A stretch of DNA of 18,787 nt, taken from the NCBI GenBank assembly GCA_021158305.1, contig JAGGUU010000070.1:1-18787 (forward strand). The letters are read 5' to 3'. This document shows positions 1-6,240 of this stretch, in pieces; the first letter of the stretch is position 1; every line of letters begins with the position of its first letter. Origin of the DNA: Candidatus Bathyarchaeota archaeon. GTDB lineage: Archaea > Thermoproteota > Bathyarchaeia > Bathyarchaeales > DTEX01. The notes beneath the pieces are model-generated. The model was not told the origin of the DNA. It was given only the letters and a program-made list of their open reading frames with translations, and did no database searches. The position numbers were made by a program, and so were the translations under genes.

Positions 1-1
1 A

Positions 2-127
2 TTCTTGAAAGTGCAGGGAAGATTTAGACATCTCTTTCAGCCGCAGTTCAAGCATGTAATCGACGAGATTCAGCAATACGTTGATGAAAATTGGAAGAGA
101 ATAACCGAGCTATGCGGAGAAGCATAA
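2..127 (+). CDS. porB: 2-oxoacid:ferredoxin oxidoreductase beta subunit, C-terminal end (partial)
   Basis: The window opens inside an open frame of 41 codons ending in TAA at 125-127. The last residues include LKVQGRFRHLF and a tail rich in helix formers (EIQQYVDENWKRI). This matches the C-terminus of archaeal pyruvate or 2-oxoacid:ferredoxin oxidoreductase beta subunits, which typically end in a KxQGRFRHL-like stretch followed by a helix with a VDxxW motif. The family oxidatively decarboxylates 2-oxoacids to acyl-CoA with reduction of ferredoxin in the cytoplasm, and the beta subunit carries thiamine diphosphate. The catalytic part lies outside the window, so the substrate (pyruvate, 2-oxoglutarate or another) cannot be fixed. 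The identification rests on a short C-terminal segment only. Confidence 0.6.
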   Translation, partial: FLKVQGRFRHLFQPQFKHVIDEIQQYVDENWKRITELCGEA

Positions 128-190
128 TATCACCAAAATTCTCCATCTTTTATGATTTAATGTGGAATGTTGAAGCTCGCTGATTTTGCA

Positions 191-217
191 GATAATTCAC
201 CGTGCGAAAGAATTATT
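191..217 (+). terminator. Stem-loop after the oxidoreductase gene, possible terminator
   Basis: ATAATTC (192-198) and GAATTAT (210-216) form a perfect 7-base stem, extended by a G-T pair (191/217), around an 11-base loop. A pyrimidine run with a T4 (about 221-229) follows. It lies 64 bases after the upstream stop and before the next promoter. Archaeal termination relies mainly on T-runs, so the stem may be incidental. Confidence 0.3.
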
Positions 218-262
218 GATCTCTTTTCTCTAACTAATTAAATCTGGTTAAAGAATATTTAG

Positions 263-274
263 TTTAAATTTAAA
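263..274 (+). promoter_or_regulatory. TATA box for the nicotinate phosphoribosyltransferase gene
   Basis: TTTAAATTTAAA is a good archaeal TATA element. Transcription would be expected to start near 290-294, which is downstream of the first in-frame ATG (284) and favours a later start. Confidence 0.5.
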
Positions 275-313
275 GAGAAGAGAATGTTTAGTATAAAAGC
301 GATGGTGGAGGAT

Positions 314-1507
314 ATGCGTCTTTTTCACTGTGCAAATGATGAAGAGATAAAAAGTGGAAAAACGACGGATGTATACTTCGTGAGGACAAAGCAGATTCTA
401 AAGGCTAAGGGAATGGATAAGATAAGGGTCACGGCGGAAGTAACTGTTGGAAGCCTGCCGGAGAATTGGCGGTGGGGGATTCTCTGTGGAATCGAAGAAG
501 TTGCACGTTTATTTGAAGGATGCCCAGTGAACGTATACTCGATGCCTGAAGGAACAATCTTCTTTTCTCATGACAGTGCAGGCTTCAGGGAGCCTATACT
601 CTTTATTGACGGCCCATATGGAAGCTTCTGTCTACTTGAAACTCCAATGCTAGGATTGATATGTCAAGCATCTGGAGTCGCGACTAGATCTGCCCGAATC
701 AAAAAGATCGCGGGAGATAAGATCGTTTTAGCCTTTGGTATACGTAGGATGCATCCGGCTATAGCTCCCATGCTAGACAGAGCCTCCTACATAGGAGGCT
801 TAGATGGAGTCTCCAGCCTGATAGGCGCCGAGACTATTGGAACGAAGCCGAGCGGAACAATGCCTCATGCACTCATAATAGTGATGGGAGATCAGAGGGA
901 AGCTTGGAAAGCCTTCGATGAGATTATGCCTCCGGATGTTCCAAGAGTATGTTTGGTGGATACGTATCTTGATGAAAAAGTCGAAGCTGTGATGGCCGCC
1001 GATCTTTTGAAGGAGAAACTGACCGCTGTCCGGTTGGATACTCCTCCCTCGAGGAAGGGAAGCTTCGCCGAAATCGTGAGAGAAGTCAGGTGGGAGCTTG
1101 ATCTGAGGGGATACAAGCACGTGAAGATTTTTGTCTCTGGAGGGCTAACTGAGGAATCCGTTAAGGAATTGAGTGAAGCTGGAGCTGAAGCGTTTGGAGT
1201 CGGTACATACATTAGCAATGCACCTACAATAGACTTCGCCATGGATATAGTTGAGGTTGAGGGGAAATATGCAGCTAAACGTGGAAAGCTAAGCGGTAAG
1301 AAACAAGTCTGGCGGTGTCCCTCATGCTTCCAAGATATTGTTCTACCCTTCTCGCAGCAAGGGCCTAAATGCTCAAAGTGCGGCGGAGAGATGGTTCCTA
1401 TGCTTAAGCCTCTGGTTAAGGATGGTAAGATAGTGGCGGATTTGCCTAAGCCTTCAGAGATTCGAAAGTACGTTCTGGACCAGATTAGAAGTATACCTTA
1501 TATGTAG
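314..1507 (+). CDS. pncB: Nicotinate phosphoribosyltransferase (archaeal, with C-terminal zinc ribbon)
   Basis: Converts nicotinate and PRPP to nicotinate mononucleotide in NAD salvage, in the cytoplasm. The N-terminal motif EEIKSGKTTDVYF is typical of the archaeal family. The core shows the ATRSARI and GIRRMHPAIAPMLDRASYIGGLDG segments that form the active site, an IGTKPSGTMPHAL segment, and the VSGGLTEESV loop expected at the phosphate site. A C-terminal zinc ribbon follows (CPSC and CSKC, Cys 345/348/363/366 counted from the ATG at 284), as in the Thermoplasma-type enzyme. The frame is open from ATG 284 (407 residues). The ATG at 314 is preferred because the TATA box at 263-274 would start transcription after 284, and because MRLFHCANDEEI fits the usual family N-terminus; ATG 302 is the other option. 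aIF1 follows 50 bases later with its own promoter. Confidence 0.9.
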   Translation: MRLFHCANDEEIKSGKTTDVYFVRTKQILKAKGMDKIRVTAEVTVGSLPENWRWGILCGIEEVARLFEGCPVNVYSMPEGTIFFSHDSAGFREPILFIDGPYGSFCLLETPMLGLICQASGVATRSARIKKIAGDKIVLAFGIRRMHPAIAPMLDRASYIGGLDGVSSLIGAETIGTKPSGTMPHALIIVMGDQREAWKAFDEIMPPDVPRVCLVDTYLDEKVEAVMAADLLKEKLTAVRLDTPPSRKGSFAEIVREVRWELDLRGYKHVKIFVSGGLTEESVKELSEAGAEAFGVGTYISNAPTIDFAMDIVEVEGKYAAKRGKLSGKKQVWRCPSCFQDIVLPFSQQGPKCSKCGGEMVPMLKPLVKDGKIVADLPKPSEIRKYVLDQIRSIPYM

Positions 1508-1529
1508 TATGGTTGGAAACGCCTAAAAT

Positions 1530-1537
1530 CTTAAATA
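1530..1537 (+). promoter_or_regulatory. TATA box for aIF1
   Basis: CTTAAATA centred near 1533 lies about 24 bases before the ATG at 1558. The message is therefore likely leaderless, or nearly so. Confidence 0.55.
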
Positions 1538-1557
1538 CTCCATCCTGCAAGTAAAGG

Positions 1558-1896
1558 ATGAAACAAGAAGGAGCCAAGAATTACGTAATGGTCGAGATCT
1601 GTCCTATATGTGGGCTTCCAAAGGACCTATGCATCTGCGGAGAGATTAGTAAAGAGCAACAAAAGATTTTAATCCGTATTGAGACGCGGAAATTCCGTAA
1701 GGCAATGACTGTTATCGAAGGGATGGATGGGAAAGACGTAGATTTGAAGAAGCTAGCTCAGAAAATGAAGAACTTCTGTGCATGCGGTGGAACTGCTAAG
1801 AACGGCCAGATTCTGCTTCAGGGAGATCAGCGGGAGAAGGCATACGAATTCCTCGTTAAAATGGGGTATCCGGAGGAGAATATCGAGGTTCAGTGA
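1558..1896 (+). CDS. Translation initiation factor aIF1 (SUI1 family)
   Basis: Archaeal homologue of eIF1/SUI1, which binds the small ribosomal subunit and enforces start-codon selection. At 112 residues it has the usual archaeal length. The N-terminus has a four-cysteine zinc knuckle (CPICGLPKDLCIC, Cys 15/18/25/27). The SUI1 fold follows: RIETRKFRKAMTVIEGMDG, DLKKLAQKMKNFCACGGTAKNG and ILLQGDQREK, then the terminal GYPEENIEV. CGGT and QGDQR are family hallmarks. The ATG at 1558 is chosen because it sits at the predicted transcription start. A second Met at residue 11 (MVEICPICG) is also a typical N-terminus and cannot be excluded. The stop abuts the next gene's GTG, so the two are probably co-transcribed. 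Confidence 0.93.
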   Translation: MKQEGAKNYVMVEICPICGLPKDLCICGEISKEQQKILIRIETRKFRKAMTVIEGMDGKDVDLKKLAQKMKNFCACGGTAKNGQILLQGDQREKAYEFLVKMGYPEENIEVQ

Positions 1897-2109
1897 GTGC
1901 ATGGAATGCAGAAGCTTAAGTCGATGCTTAAAAAGCTTAGAGAGCCTAAAGCGGCGCCGAGTAGAATTATTGTTTGTCCACGATGCGGTAGTACCCATAT
2001 AAGACTGTTAAGTAGCATGGATGTTTGGCTTACTCCAAGAGTGTTTGTCTGTTCAAACTGCGGATATACTGGTCCAATATGCTTAGAGGTTGAAAAAGAA
2101 GAGGAGTAG
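1897..2109 (+). CDS. Small zinc-ribbon protein, function unknown
   Basis: A 70-residue protein with one zinc ribbon: CPRCGS (about residues 27-32) and CSNCGYTG (about residues 52-59), preceded by a basic N-terminal segment and ending in an acidic tail (EVEKEEE). Such ribbons occur in many small archaeal proteins that touch RNA or the transcription machinery. I do not recognise a specific family. The GTG start directly follows the aIF1 stop codon, and GAGGTT (1885-1890) lies 6 bases before it, so translation is coupled to aIF1. ATG 1906 is an alternative. The stop is only 3 bases from the convergent stop of the TFB gene. Confidence 0.7.
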   Translation: MHGMQKLKSMLKKLREPKAAPSRIIVCPRCGSTHIRLLSSMDVWLTPRVFVCSNCGYTGPICLEVEKEEE

Positions 2110-2112
2110 GTG

Positions 2113-3060
2113 TTAGTCAGGTAAACTTATGTTTAGCTGCCTCTTAAGGGTCTTGAAACGATTTCTCACAGTTACTTCCGTCACTCCAGCGGCATCAGCG
2201 ATTTCTTTCTGCGTCTTCTTTTCACCTAGTCGCTTGCATGCTATATAAAGTGCAGCCGCAGCTAAACCCATAGGATCCTTCCCAGCTGAGACATGTTTTC
2301 TTTTAGCTTCCTTGAGGATCTTTACAGCTTCCGCTTGAATCTGCCCTGAAATATCGGCTTTCCTGGCGATCTTAGTTATGTAGATCAACGGGTCGGCTAA
2401 TGGTATATGCAGATCTAATTCTCGGAGTAAAAGCCTATAGCATCTTGCGATATCCTTCTTATCTACTAGGCTTGCCTCAGCTATTTCTCGGAGGCTTCTC
2501 GGCGTCCCCGTTATTCTGCAAGCAGCATATAGAGAAGCGGCGGCTATGGCTGCTATTGATCTGCCCCGGACAAGCCCCTCATCAAGGGCTTTCCTATAGA
2601 TCACGGCTGCCTTCTCCTTCACCGCTGATGGCGCAGTGACCTTGCTTGATAGCCTGTCAAGCTCGGTCATAGCCTGTGCGAGATTTCTGTCTATCGAGGA
2701 ATGTACGCGCGATCTAATCTGCCATTTTCTCAGCCGCCACATCTGAAGTCTTGTTGCTAGGGGGAGCTTCCGTCCAAAAGCATCCCTGTCTATGCGATCG
2801 ATTGATGTGGATAATCCTTTATCATGAACCGAGTATGAAGTAGGTATGCCTACCCTGCTTCGGGATTCTTTCTCCTCTTGGGTGAATGCCCGCCATTCCG
2901 GTCCCTTATCCATCATAACATCCTGAATTACTAAGCCACAGTTTCCACAAATAGTCTCCCCAGTATCATAATCATGAATCAAATTAGTGCTTCCGCATTC
3001 TGGACACTTCTTAACCGTTACCTGCACAGGCTGAATCTTACTCATCTTCTTCTGCATCAT
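2113..3060 (-). CDS. tfb: Transcription initiation factor B (TFB)
   Basis: Archaeal TFIIB homologue that bridges TATA-bound TBP and RNA polymerase. From the ATG at 3060 it is 315 residues, the usual length. The N-terminal zinc ribbon is CPEC then CGNC (Cys 19/22/38/41). The B-reader/linker follows with GPEWRAF. Two cyclin-type repeats fill the rest: the first around ALDEGLVRGRSIAAIAAASLYAACR, the second around DPMGLAAAALYIACKRLG with TQKEIADAAGVTEVTVRNR. The open frame extends to 3099, but the extra residues (MQLAYVLTLVWWE) are unlike TFB. A TATA-like box at 3082-3089 places the transcription start near 3062, so ATG 3060 (or 3057) is preferred and the message is nearly leaderless. The upstream region holds inverted repeats. 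Archaea often carry several TFBs; whether this is the main one cannot be told here. Confidence 0.95.
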   Translation of the reverse strand: MMQKKMSKIQPVQVTVKKCPECGSTNLIHDYDTGETICGNCGLVIQDVMMDKGPEWRAFTQEEKESRSRVGIPTSYSVHDKGLSTSIDRIDRDAFGRKLPLATRLQMWRLRKWQIRSRVHSSIDRNLAQAMTELDRLSSKVTAPSAVKEKAAVIYRKALDEGLVRGRSIAAIAAASLYAACRITGTPRSLREIAEASLVDKKDIARCYRLLLRELDLHIPLADPLIYITKIARKADISGQIQAEAVKILKEAKRKHVSAGKDPMGLAAAALYIACKRLGEKKTQKEIADAAGVTEVTVRNRFKTLKRQLNISLPD

Positions 3061-3081
3061 TTCCCACCACACCAAGGTTAA

Positions 3082-3089
3082 TACATAAG
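3082..3089 (-). promoter_or_regulatory. TATA-like box for TFB
   Basis: On the - strand this reads CTTATGTA, about 25 bases before the ATG pair at 3060/3057. A second, stronger - strand element, CTTATATA (3183-3190), lies further up and would give a leader of about 100 bases. Confidence 0.4.
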
Positions 3090-3110
3090 CTAGCTGCAAG
3101 AAGTCTGCAG

Positions 3111-3190
3111 AACGGGTTCCTCATACCAGGGTTGTCAGAACCAGCTCATTAACCCGTGGCTATACCAAGAGTATGGTTCCCATATATAAG
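3111..3190. promoter_or_regulatory. Inverted repeats and TATA element between the divergent TFB and nucleotidyltransferase genes
   Basis: ACGGGTT (3112-3118) and AACCCGT (3151-3157) are a perfect 7-base inverted repeat. GGTTCC occurs twice (3116-3121 and 3175-3180). ATAC and GTAT (within 3162-3174) make a short hairpin. TATATAAG at 3183-3190 can serve as a TATA box for the + strand, and CTTATATA for the - strand. These could be a TFB autoregulatory site or a small structured transcript. The sequence alone does not decide. Confidence 0.3.
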
Positions 3191-3294
3191 CTTTTCGCTC
3201 ATCACTCCGATGAAACCATTAAGTTTCTTTCTTTAAAAGTATGGAAGATAATAAAGTCTCTCAACGTTTCCATAAGTTTTCTTAAAAGGCTTAT

Positions 3295-4440
3295 ATGGTC
3301 TTAAATGTAGATAGAGTGATTGATGTGGAAATGGAGAGAATGAACGAAGATACCCGAAGGATAGTTAAGGGATTGGTAGATGATCTGAAGTCGCGTGAGT
3401 CGGTCGTCAGTATTGGATTATTTGGAAGCTGGAGCCGCGGCGAAGCTGTGCAGGGCAGCGATGTGGATCTCCTAGTAGTTGACAGCAGGAATCTTGACTA
3501 TGAGTATGTTGAAAGAGCGGAGATTGATGGTACATTCCTGGATTTAAACTATATTCCGGAGAGATGGATTCGGAGAGAATTCCCCCCGGAGATAGATCAG
3601 AAGCTCTACGAAGCTGAGATTCTTTATGATCCGGATGAAGCTTTGAAGATGGCTAAGGAAACGATAATGAAGATTATGTGGCAGCCTGAACGCGTAGAGA
3701 TCAGGACTGGAAAACATCTTGTGGAGGCTGATATTCTGCTGAGCAGAGGACTATCCGCGTATGGAAAGGAGGATTACCATAGTGCTAAGCTCAATGCTAC
3801 GCTTGGATTAGATGCAATAATGAAGATTCCGATGGAGGCTGGGAAGGTTTCATTCTCAAATAGCCACTTCCTTAGATCCCTTAAAGAGTCAGCTGAGAGT
3901 CTTGGCCTTGAGGATCTTTATAGAGAATACCTCACAATCACTGGTCTATCCGAAGTTAATGAGAGAAAAGCCGAGGAAATCTGTAATAATCTTATTGAGA
4001 TGTGGAGTGCCGCTATCGAATGTGTTAAAGCTAATTCACAAATCGCTAATGATCTACATGGAGAAGTTCTAAGTAATCTGAATTTCTACTGCAAAAAGAG
4101 TTTTCTACACGGCATGGTGGTCCGCGTACGTTCCCTGCTTCGAGAGGGATTTCCGGCTGAGGCTGTTCACTATATGATACGCGCCTCCGTGAGCATGCTT
4201 GAGAACTATGCATTCTTGCTAGCTAGAGTTGAGGGAACACGTTTCGACTATGTAACTCTGTTAAAGCATCTGAGAGACTCAAGAATCTCACCTAGCGCTG
4301 TATACGAGAAAGCTCTTAAGGTCCTTATGCTCGAGAGCATCTCGCTTCAAGATGCTCAGTCATCTCTGGAGAAAGCAAGAGAGATAATCTTAGAGATTCG
4401 CAAGAAGAGGAAGAAATTAATCGCCCAACTGTCATCTTAG
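3295..4440 (+). CDS. Nucleotidyltransferase-domain protein with long helical C-terminal region
   Basis: The N-terminus has the polymerase-beta-type (MNT) nucleotidyltransferase signature GSWSRGEAVQGSDVDLLVV (from residue 44), with Asp 56 and Asp 58 as metal ligands and Asp 83 in FLDLNYI as the likely third carboxylate, so it is probably active. Residues from about 110 to the end are helical, with two segments that could be HEPN-like or substrate-binding bundles. I see no clear HEPN RxxxxH motif. Unlike typical MNT/HEPN toxin-antitoxin pairs, both parts are in one chain and no partner gene is adjacent. The substrate is unknown. The start is uncertain: the ATG at 3295 is the longest option. TATA-like elements at 3231-3241 and 3280-3288 fit either this ATG with a leader or the ATGs at 3331/3340. 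Confidence 0.75.
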   Translation: MVLNVDRVIDVEMERMNEDTRRIVKGLVDDLKSRESVVSIGLFGSWSRGEAVQGSDVDLLVVDSRNLDYEYVERAEIDGTFLDLNYIPERWIRREFPPEIDQKLYEAEILYDPDEALKMAKETIMKIMWQPERVEIRTGKHLVEADILLSRGLSAYGKEDYHSAKLNATLGLDAIMKIPMEAGKVSFSNSHFLRSLKESAESLGLEDLYREYLTITGLSEVNERKAEEICNNLIEMWSAAIECVKANSQIANDLHGEVLSNLNFYCKKSFLHGMVVRVRSLLREGFPAEAVHYMIRASVSMLENYAFLLARVEGTRFDYVTLLKHLRDSRISPSAVYEKALKVLMLESISLQDAQSSLEKAREIILEIRKKRKKLIAQLSS

Positions 4441-4474
4441 CTCGCGAACTCCGCATGCAAAAATAATCATCTTA

Positions 4475-4492
4475 ATAAGCATCCCTGCTTAT
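4475..4492. promoter_or_regulatory. Perfect 7-base inverted repeat in the SSB promoter
   Basis: ATAAGCA (4475-4481) and TGCTTAT (4486-4492) flank a 4-base spacer. The left arm overlaps the TATA-like CTTAATAAG (4471-4479). It could be an operator, or a terminator hairpin for the preceding gene, whose stop is 35 bases upstream. Confidence 0.4.
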
Positions 4493-4507
4493 CATTCTCT
4501 ATAAGAA

Positions 4508-4942
4508 GTGTTTAAAGTGAACGGTCCATTAAATGAGTGTAAAGTTAGATCTTTAAAGCCCGATCTCCAGAATCTTGACATGATCGTGAAGATAATTAAC
4601 ATCGGAGATTCTCGCATAGTATTTTCGAGAAGAGGAGAAAGGAAACATCTAGTTGCAGAGGCACTTGTAGGAGATGAGACGGGAGTAGTAGTTCTAACAT
4701 TATGGGACGATCAGGTAGAAAGATTCAAGGCAGGCGACACCGTGAGAATCAAGAATGGATACACAACATTGTTCAAGGGATCGTTAAGGCTGAATACGGG
4801 TAAGTTTGGAAGTATAGAGAAGGCTGAGGAAGAGATAACTGAAGTTAATACACGGAATAATCTTTCAGAGAGAACATTCGTCCAGATTCCATGGCATCTC
4901 TCTGAAAGCAGTCCCTACAGGAGAAAGAGGAGAAGACGCTAA
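4508..4942 (+). CDS. ssb: Single-stranded DNA-binding protein, crenarchaeal single-OB-fold type
   Basis: Binds and protects single-stranded DNA in replication and repair. Residues 12-110 match the Sulfolobus SSB fold: SLKPDLQNLDMIVKII, AEALVGDETGVVVLTLW, the GDTVRIKNGYTTLFKG strand and LRLNTGKFGSIEKAEE. The aromatic residues that stack on bases in the Sulfolobus protein align as Trp 66, Tyr 85 (Trp in Sulfolobus) and Phe 89. The C-terminal tail is short and ends in a run of Arg/Lys (YRRKRRRR). The Sulfolobus protein has a Gly/Arg-rich linker ending in acidic residues. The GTG at 4508 is the longest start; GTG 4517 is possible. A tRNA gene follows. Sure of the fold; the in vivo partner set is unknown. 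Confidence 0.85.
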   Translation: MFKVNGPLNECKVRSLKPDLQNLDMIVKIINIGDSRIVFSRRGERKHLVAEALVGDETGVVVLTLWDDQVERFKAGDTVRIKNGYTTLFKGSLRLNTGKFGSIEKAEEEITEVNTRNNLSERTFVQIPWHLSESSPYRRKRRRR

Positions 4943-4970
4943 TCCTACCGAAGACAACAAAACATTTAAT

Positions 4971-4980
4971 TCTTAAATTT
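4971..4980 (+). promoter_or_regulatory. TATA box for tRNA-Gln
   Basis: TCTTAAATTT lies about 45 bases before the mature tRNA 5' end, which leaves a precursor leader of roughly 20 bases. Confidence 0.4.
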
Positions 4981-5019
4981 TCAACTTTGAATAATTAGTG
5001 GAAGATCAGCGGTCTGTAT

Positions 5020-5095
5020 AGCCCGGTGGTGTAGCGGTCAAGCATGGCGGGCTCTGGACCCGCTGACGAGAGTTCGAATCTCTCCCGGGCTACCA
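5020..5095 (+). tRNA. tRNA-Gln (anticodon CTG), CCA encoded
   Basis: A full cloverleaf folds by eye. The acceptor stem is AGCCCGG with CCGGGCT. The D arm has the GG pair. The anticodon stem GCGGG/CCCGC encloses the loop CTCTGGA, giving anticodon CTG, which reads the glutamine codon CAG. The variable loop is 4 bases. The T arm is GAGAG/CTCTC with loop TTCGAAT. The discriminator is A5092 and CCA is encoded at 5093-5095. There is no intron at the usual position after the anticodon. Confidence 0.95.
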
Positions 5096-5396
5096 AAAAA
5101 CAACAAAATTTTCTAAAATCATTTTTCAGCATATACATTATTAAATTGATTACTAAGAATCACGGATTTTAATAGGAGAGTTAGAGCAACTGTAATCTAA
5201 GTTAGATAATTTCTCAATAAATAGTGAGAGAATCTAGGTCTCATGTGGTCATTTGTGCTCTTCTCCAAGAAATTGCGGATGCATGCGGAATCAGAAGAGA
5301 TTCGCGGAAGAAGAAAATTAACAAGAGAGATCAGTTTTAAGAGGACCACATCTCACAATGAGGGAGGTGCTTTTAATTTAATGTCTGACGTAACTG
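5096..5396 (+). other. Gene-free stretch between tRNA-Gln and the YbaK gene, with inverted repeats
   Basis: The first 80 bases are AT-rich with T-runs (such as ATTTTTC near 5121) suitable for ending the tRNA transcript. Further on, ATGTGGTC (5243-5250) and GACCACAT (5344-5351) are a perfect 8-base inverted repeat around about 93 bases. That interval contains a local hairpin GAATC/GATTC (about 5289-5304). TGAGA/TCTCA lies just upstream. The open frame entering from ATG 5243 has no family resemblance. A structured transcript is possible but unproven. Confidence 0.35.
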
Positions 5397-5410
5397 ATTT
5401 ATATATTAAA
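5397..5410 (+). promoter_or_regulatory. TATA box for the YbaK-family gene
   Basis: The TTTATATATTAAA-like element is the strongest TATA box in this stretch. It predicts a start near 5428, just ahead of the GAGG (5435-5438) and ATG 5447. Confidence 0.5.
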
Positions 5411-5446
5411 AAGATTTTAGCGTGTTGCGCTTCAGAGGATTTAATT

Positions 5447-5914
5447 ATGTCTCGTGAAGATCTTGAATCTTATCTTCAAAATGAAGGAGTCAAATTCAGA
5501 ATCCTGACCTTTAAGGAGCATACGATGACCGTTGAAGATGCAGAGAGGCAACTGGGAATCAGCAGGGAAAGAATAGTGAAGAGTTTACTTTTCATCGATG
5601 AGGATGGGAAGCCTATTCTTGCTGTTGTGACTGGTGATAGAAGGATCAGCGATAAAAAGCTGAGAAAGGCATGTGGAGCTCGCAAATTGAAGCTCGCTAG
5701 TCCCTTCGTTGTAAAGGAGATAACAGGATATGAGGTTGGAGCATTACCTCCAATAATCCATTGGAAACCCGTTAGAACCTTCATAGATTCTAAAGTTATG
5801 AGTTTCGATAAAGTTTATGGCGGCGGAGGAGCGGTGAATGCCCTATTGGAGATAAGTCCTGAGGAGATAAAGAGGCTGAGTAAAGCTGAAGTAACAGATA
5901 TTAGTAAAGAATAA
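5447..5914 (+). CDS. YbaK/ProX-family aminoacyl-tRNA deacylase
   Basis: Members hydrolyse mischarged aminoacyl-tRNAs (for example Cys-tRNAPro or Ala-tRNAPro) in trans, in the cytoplasm. From ATG 5447 the protein is 155 residues, the normal length for a stand-alone YbaK domain. Family features seen: MTVEDAERQLGISRERIVKSLLF, VVTGDRRISDKKLRKA, GYEVGALPPI (GY.VG..PP) and the terminal GGGGAVNALLEISPEEI. The frame opens upstream to 5243, with ATG 5381 (preceded by GGGAGG) also available. ATG 5447 is preferred because the domain begins there, GAGG lies 8 bases before it, and a strong TATA box sits at 5397-5410. It follows a tRNA-Gln gene, but that gives no proof of substrate. Confidence 0.85.
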   Translation: MSREDLESYLQNEGVKFRILTFKEHTMTVEDAERQLGISRERIVKSLLFIDEDGKPILAVVTGDRRISDKKLRKACGARKLKLASPFVVKEITGYEVGALPPIIHWKPVRTFIDSKVMSFDKVYGGGGAVNALLEISPEEIKRLSKAEVTDISKE

Positions 5915-6196
5915 ATAGCCCTTTTTATCGTTGCACTTGCATGCCAATCTGGCTTATTCTGGCTAAAAGTTGCTTAAAATATTTTATCTACCACTTTTTA
6001 GTGGGAAATTCCTTTCTTTTTGTGTGTTCCGCTTAAAATATTATTCTTCGATGCTTAATGAAATTCGATTTTCTTAAGGCTCCATTAATCTATGGATTCT
6101 CCTATAAGAGAAGAAAATCGGGATGAAAGATATTCTAGATTCGAGATAGACTGTTGGCGGCTAGTATCCTTTAGCCTAGATTCTAAAGCGGTAAGT
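5915..6196 (+). other. Gene-free stretch before the fucosidase gene, rich in repeats
   Basis: CCACT/AGTGG (5991-6004) is a hairpin followed by T-rich sequence (CTTTCTTTTT), a likely terminator for the YbaK gene. GCTTAAAATATT occurs twice without mismatch (5972-5983 and 6031-6042) and resembles TATA elements. CGATTTTCTT (6066-6075) and AAGAAAATCG (6111-6120) are a perfect 10-base inverted repeat. Inside it, TTCTC/GAGAA can form an alternative small hairpin. CTAGATTC is repeated near 6134 and 6175, and GGCTA/TAGCC flank an 8-base loop between them. No open frame is convincing. Confidence 0.4.
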
Positions 6197-6206
6197 CTTA
6201 AATAGG
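6197..6206 (+). promoter_or_regulatory. TATA box for the fucosidase gene
   Basis: CTTAAATAGG centred near 6201 predicts a start near 6225. The ATG codons at 6241 and 6250 follow, with GGGGGA (6234-6239) just ahead. Confidence 0.5.
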
Positions 6207-6240
6207 CAAAAATTGAGGATTATCTCGGTTTTTGGGGGAT

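Noticed and set aside
218..283. TCTCTTTTCTCT and AGAGAAGAGA as a regulatory inverted repeat before the phosphoribosyltransferase gene
   Set aside because: The arms are imperfect and of low complexity (purine/pyrimidine runs), so chance pairing is likely.
892..1242. Open frame of 116 codons on the - strand inside the phosphoribosyltransferase gene
   Set aside because: Shadow of a strongly supported gene; composition is what antisense reading of that gene gives.
3111..3180. Box C/D small RNA or tRNA-like gene on the - strand before TFB
   Set aside because: ATGAG and CTGA look-alikes occur, but spacing and full C/D boxes are wrong, and no cloverleaf can be built.
5243..5446. N-terminal extension of the YbaK protein from ATG 5243 or ATG 5381
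   Set aside because: The extension has no family match, whereas ATG 5447 has a well-placed GAGG, a strong TATA box and coincides with the domain start.
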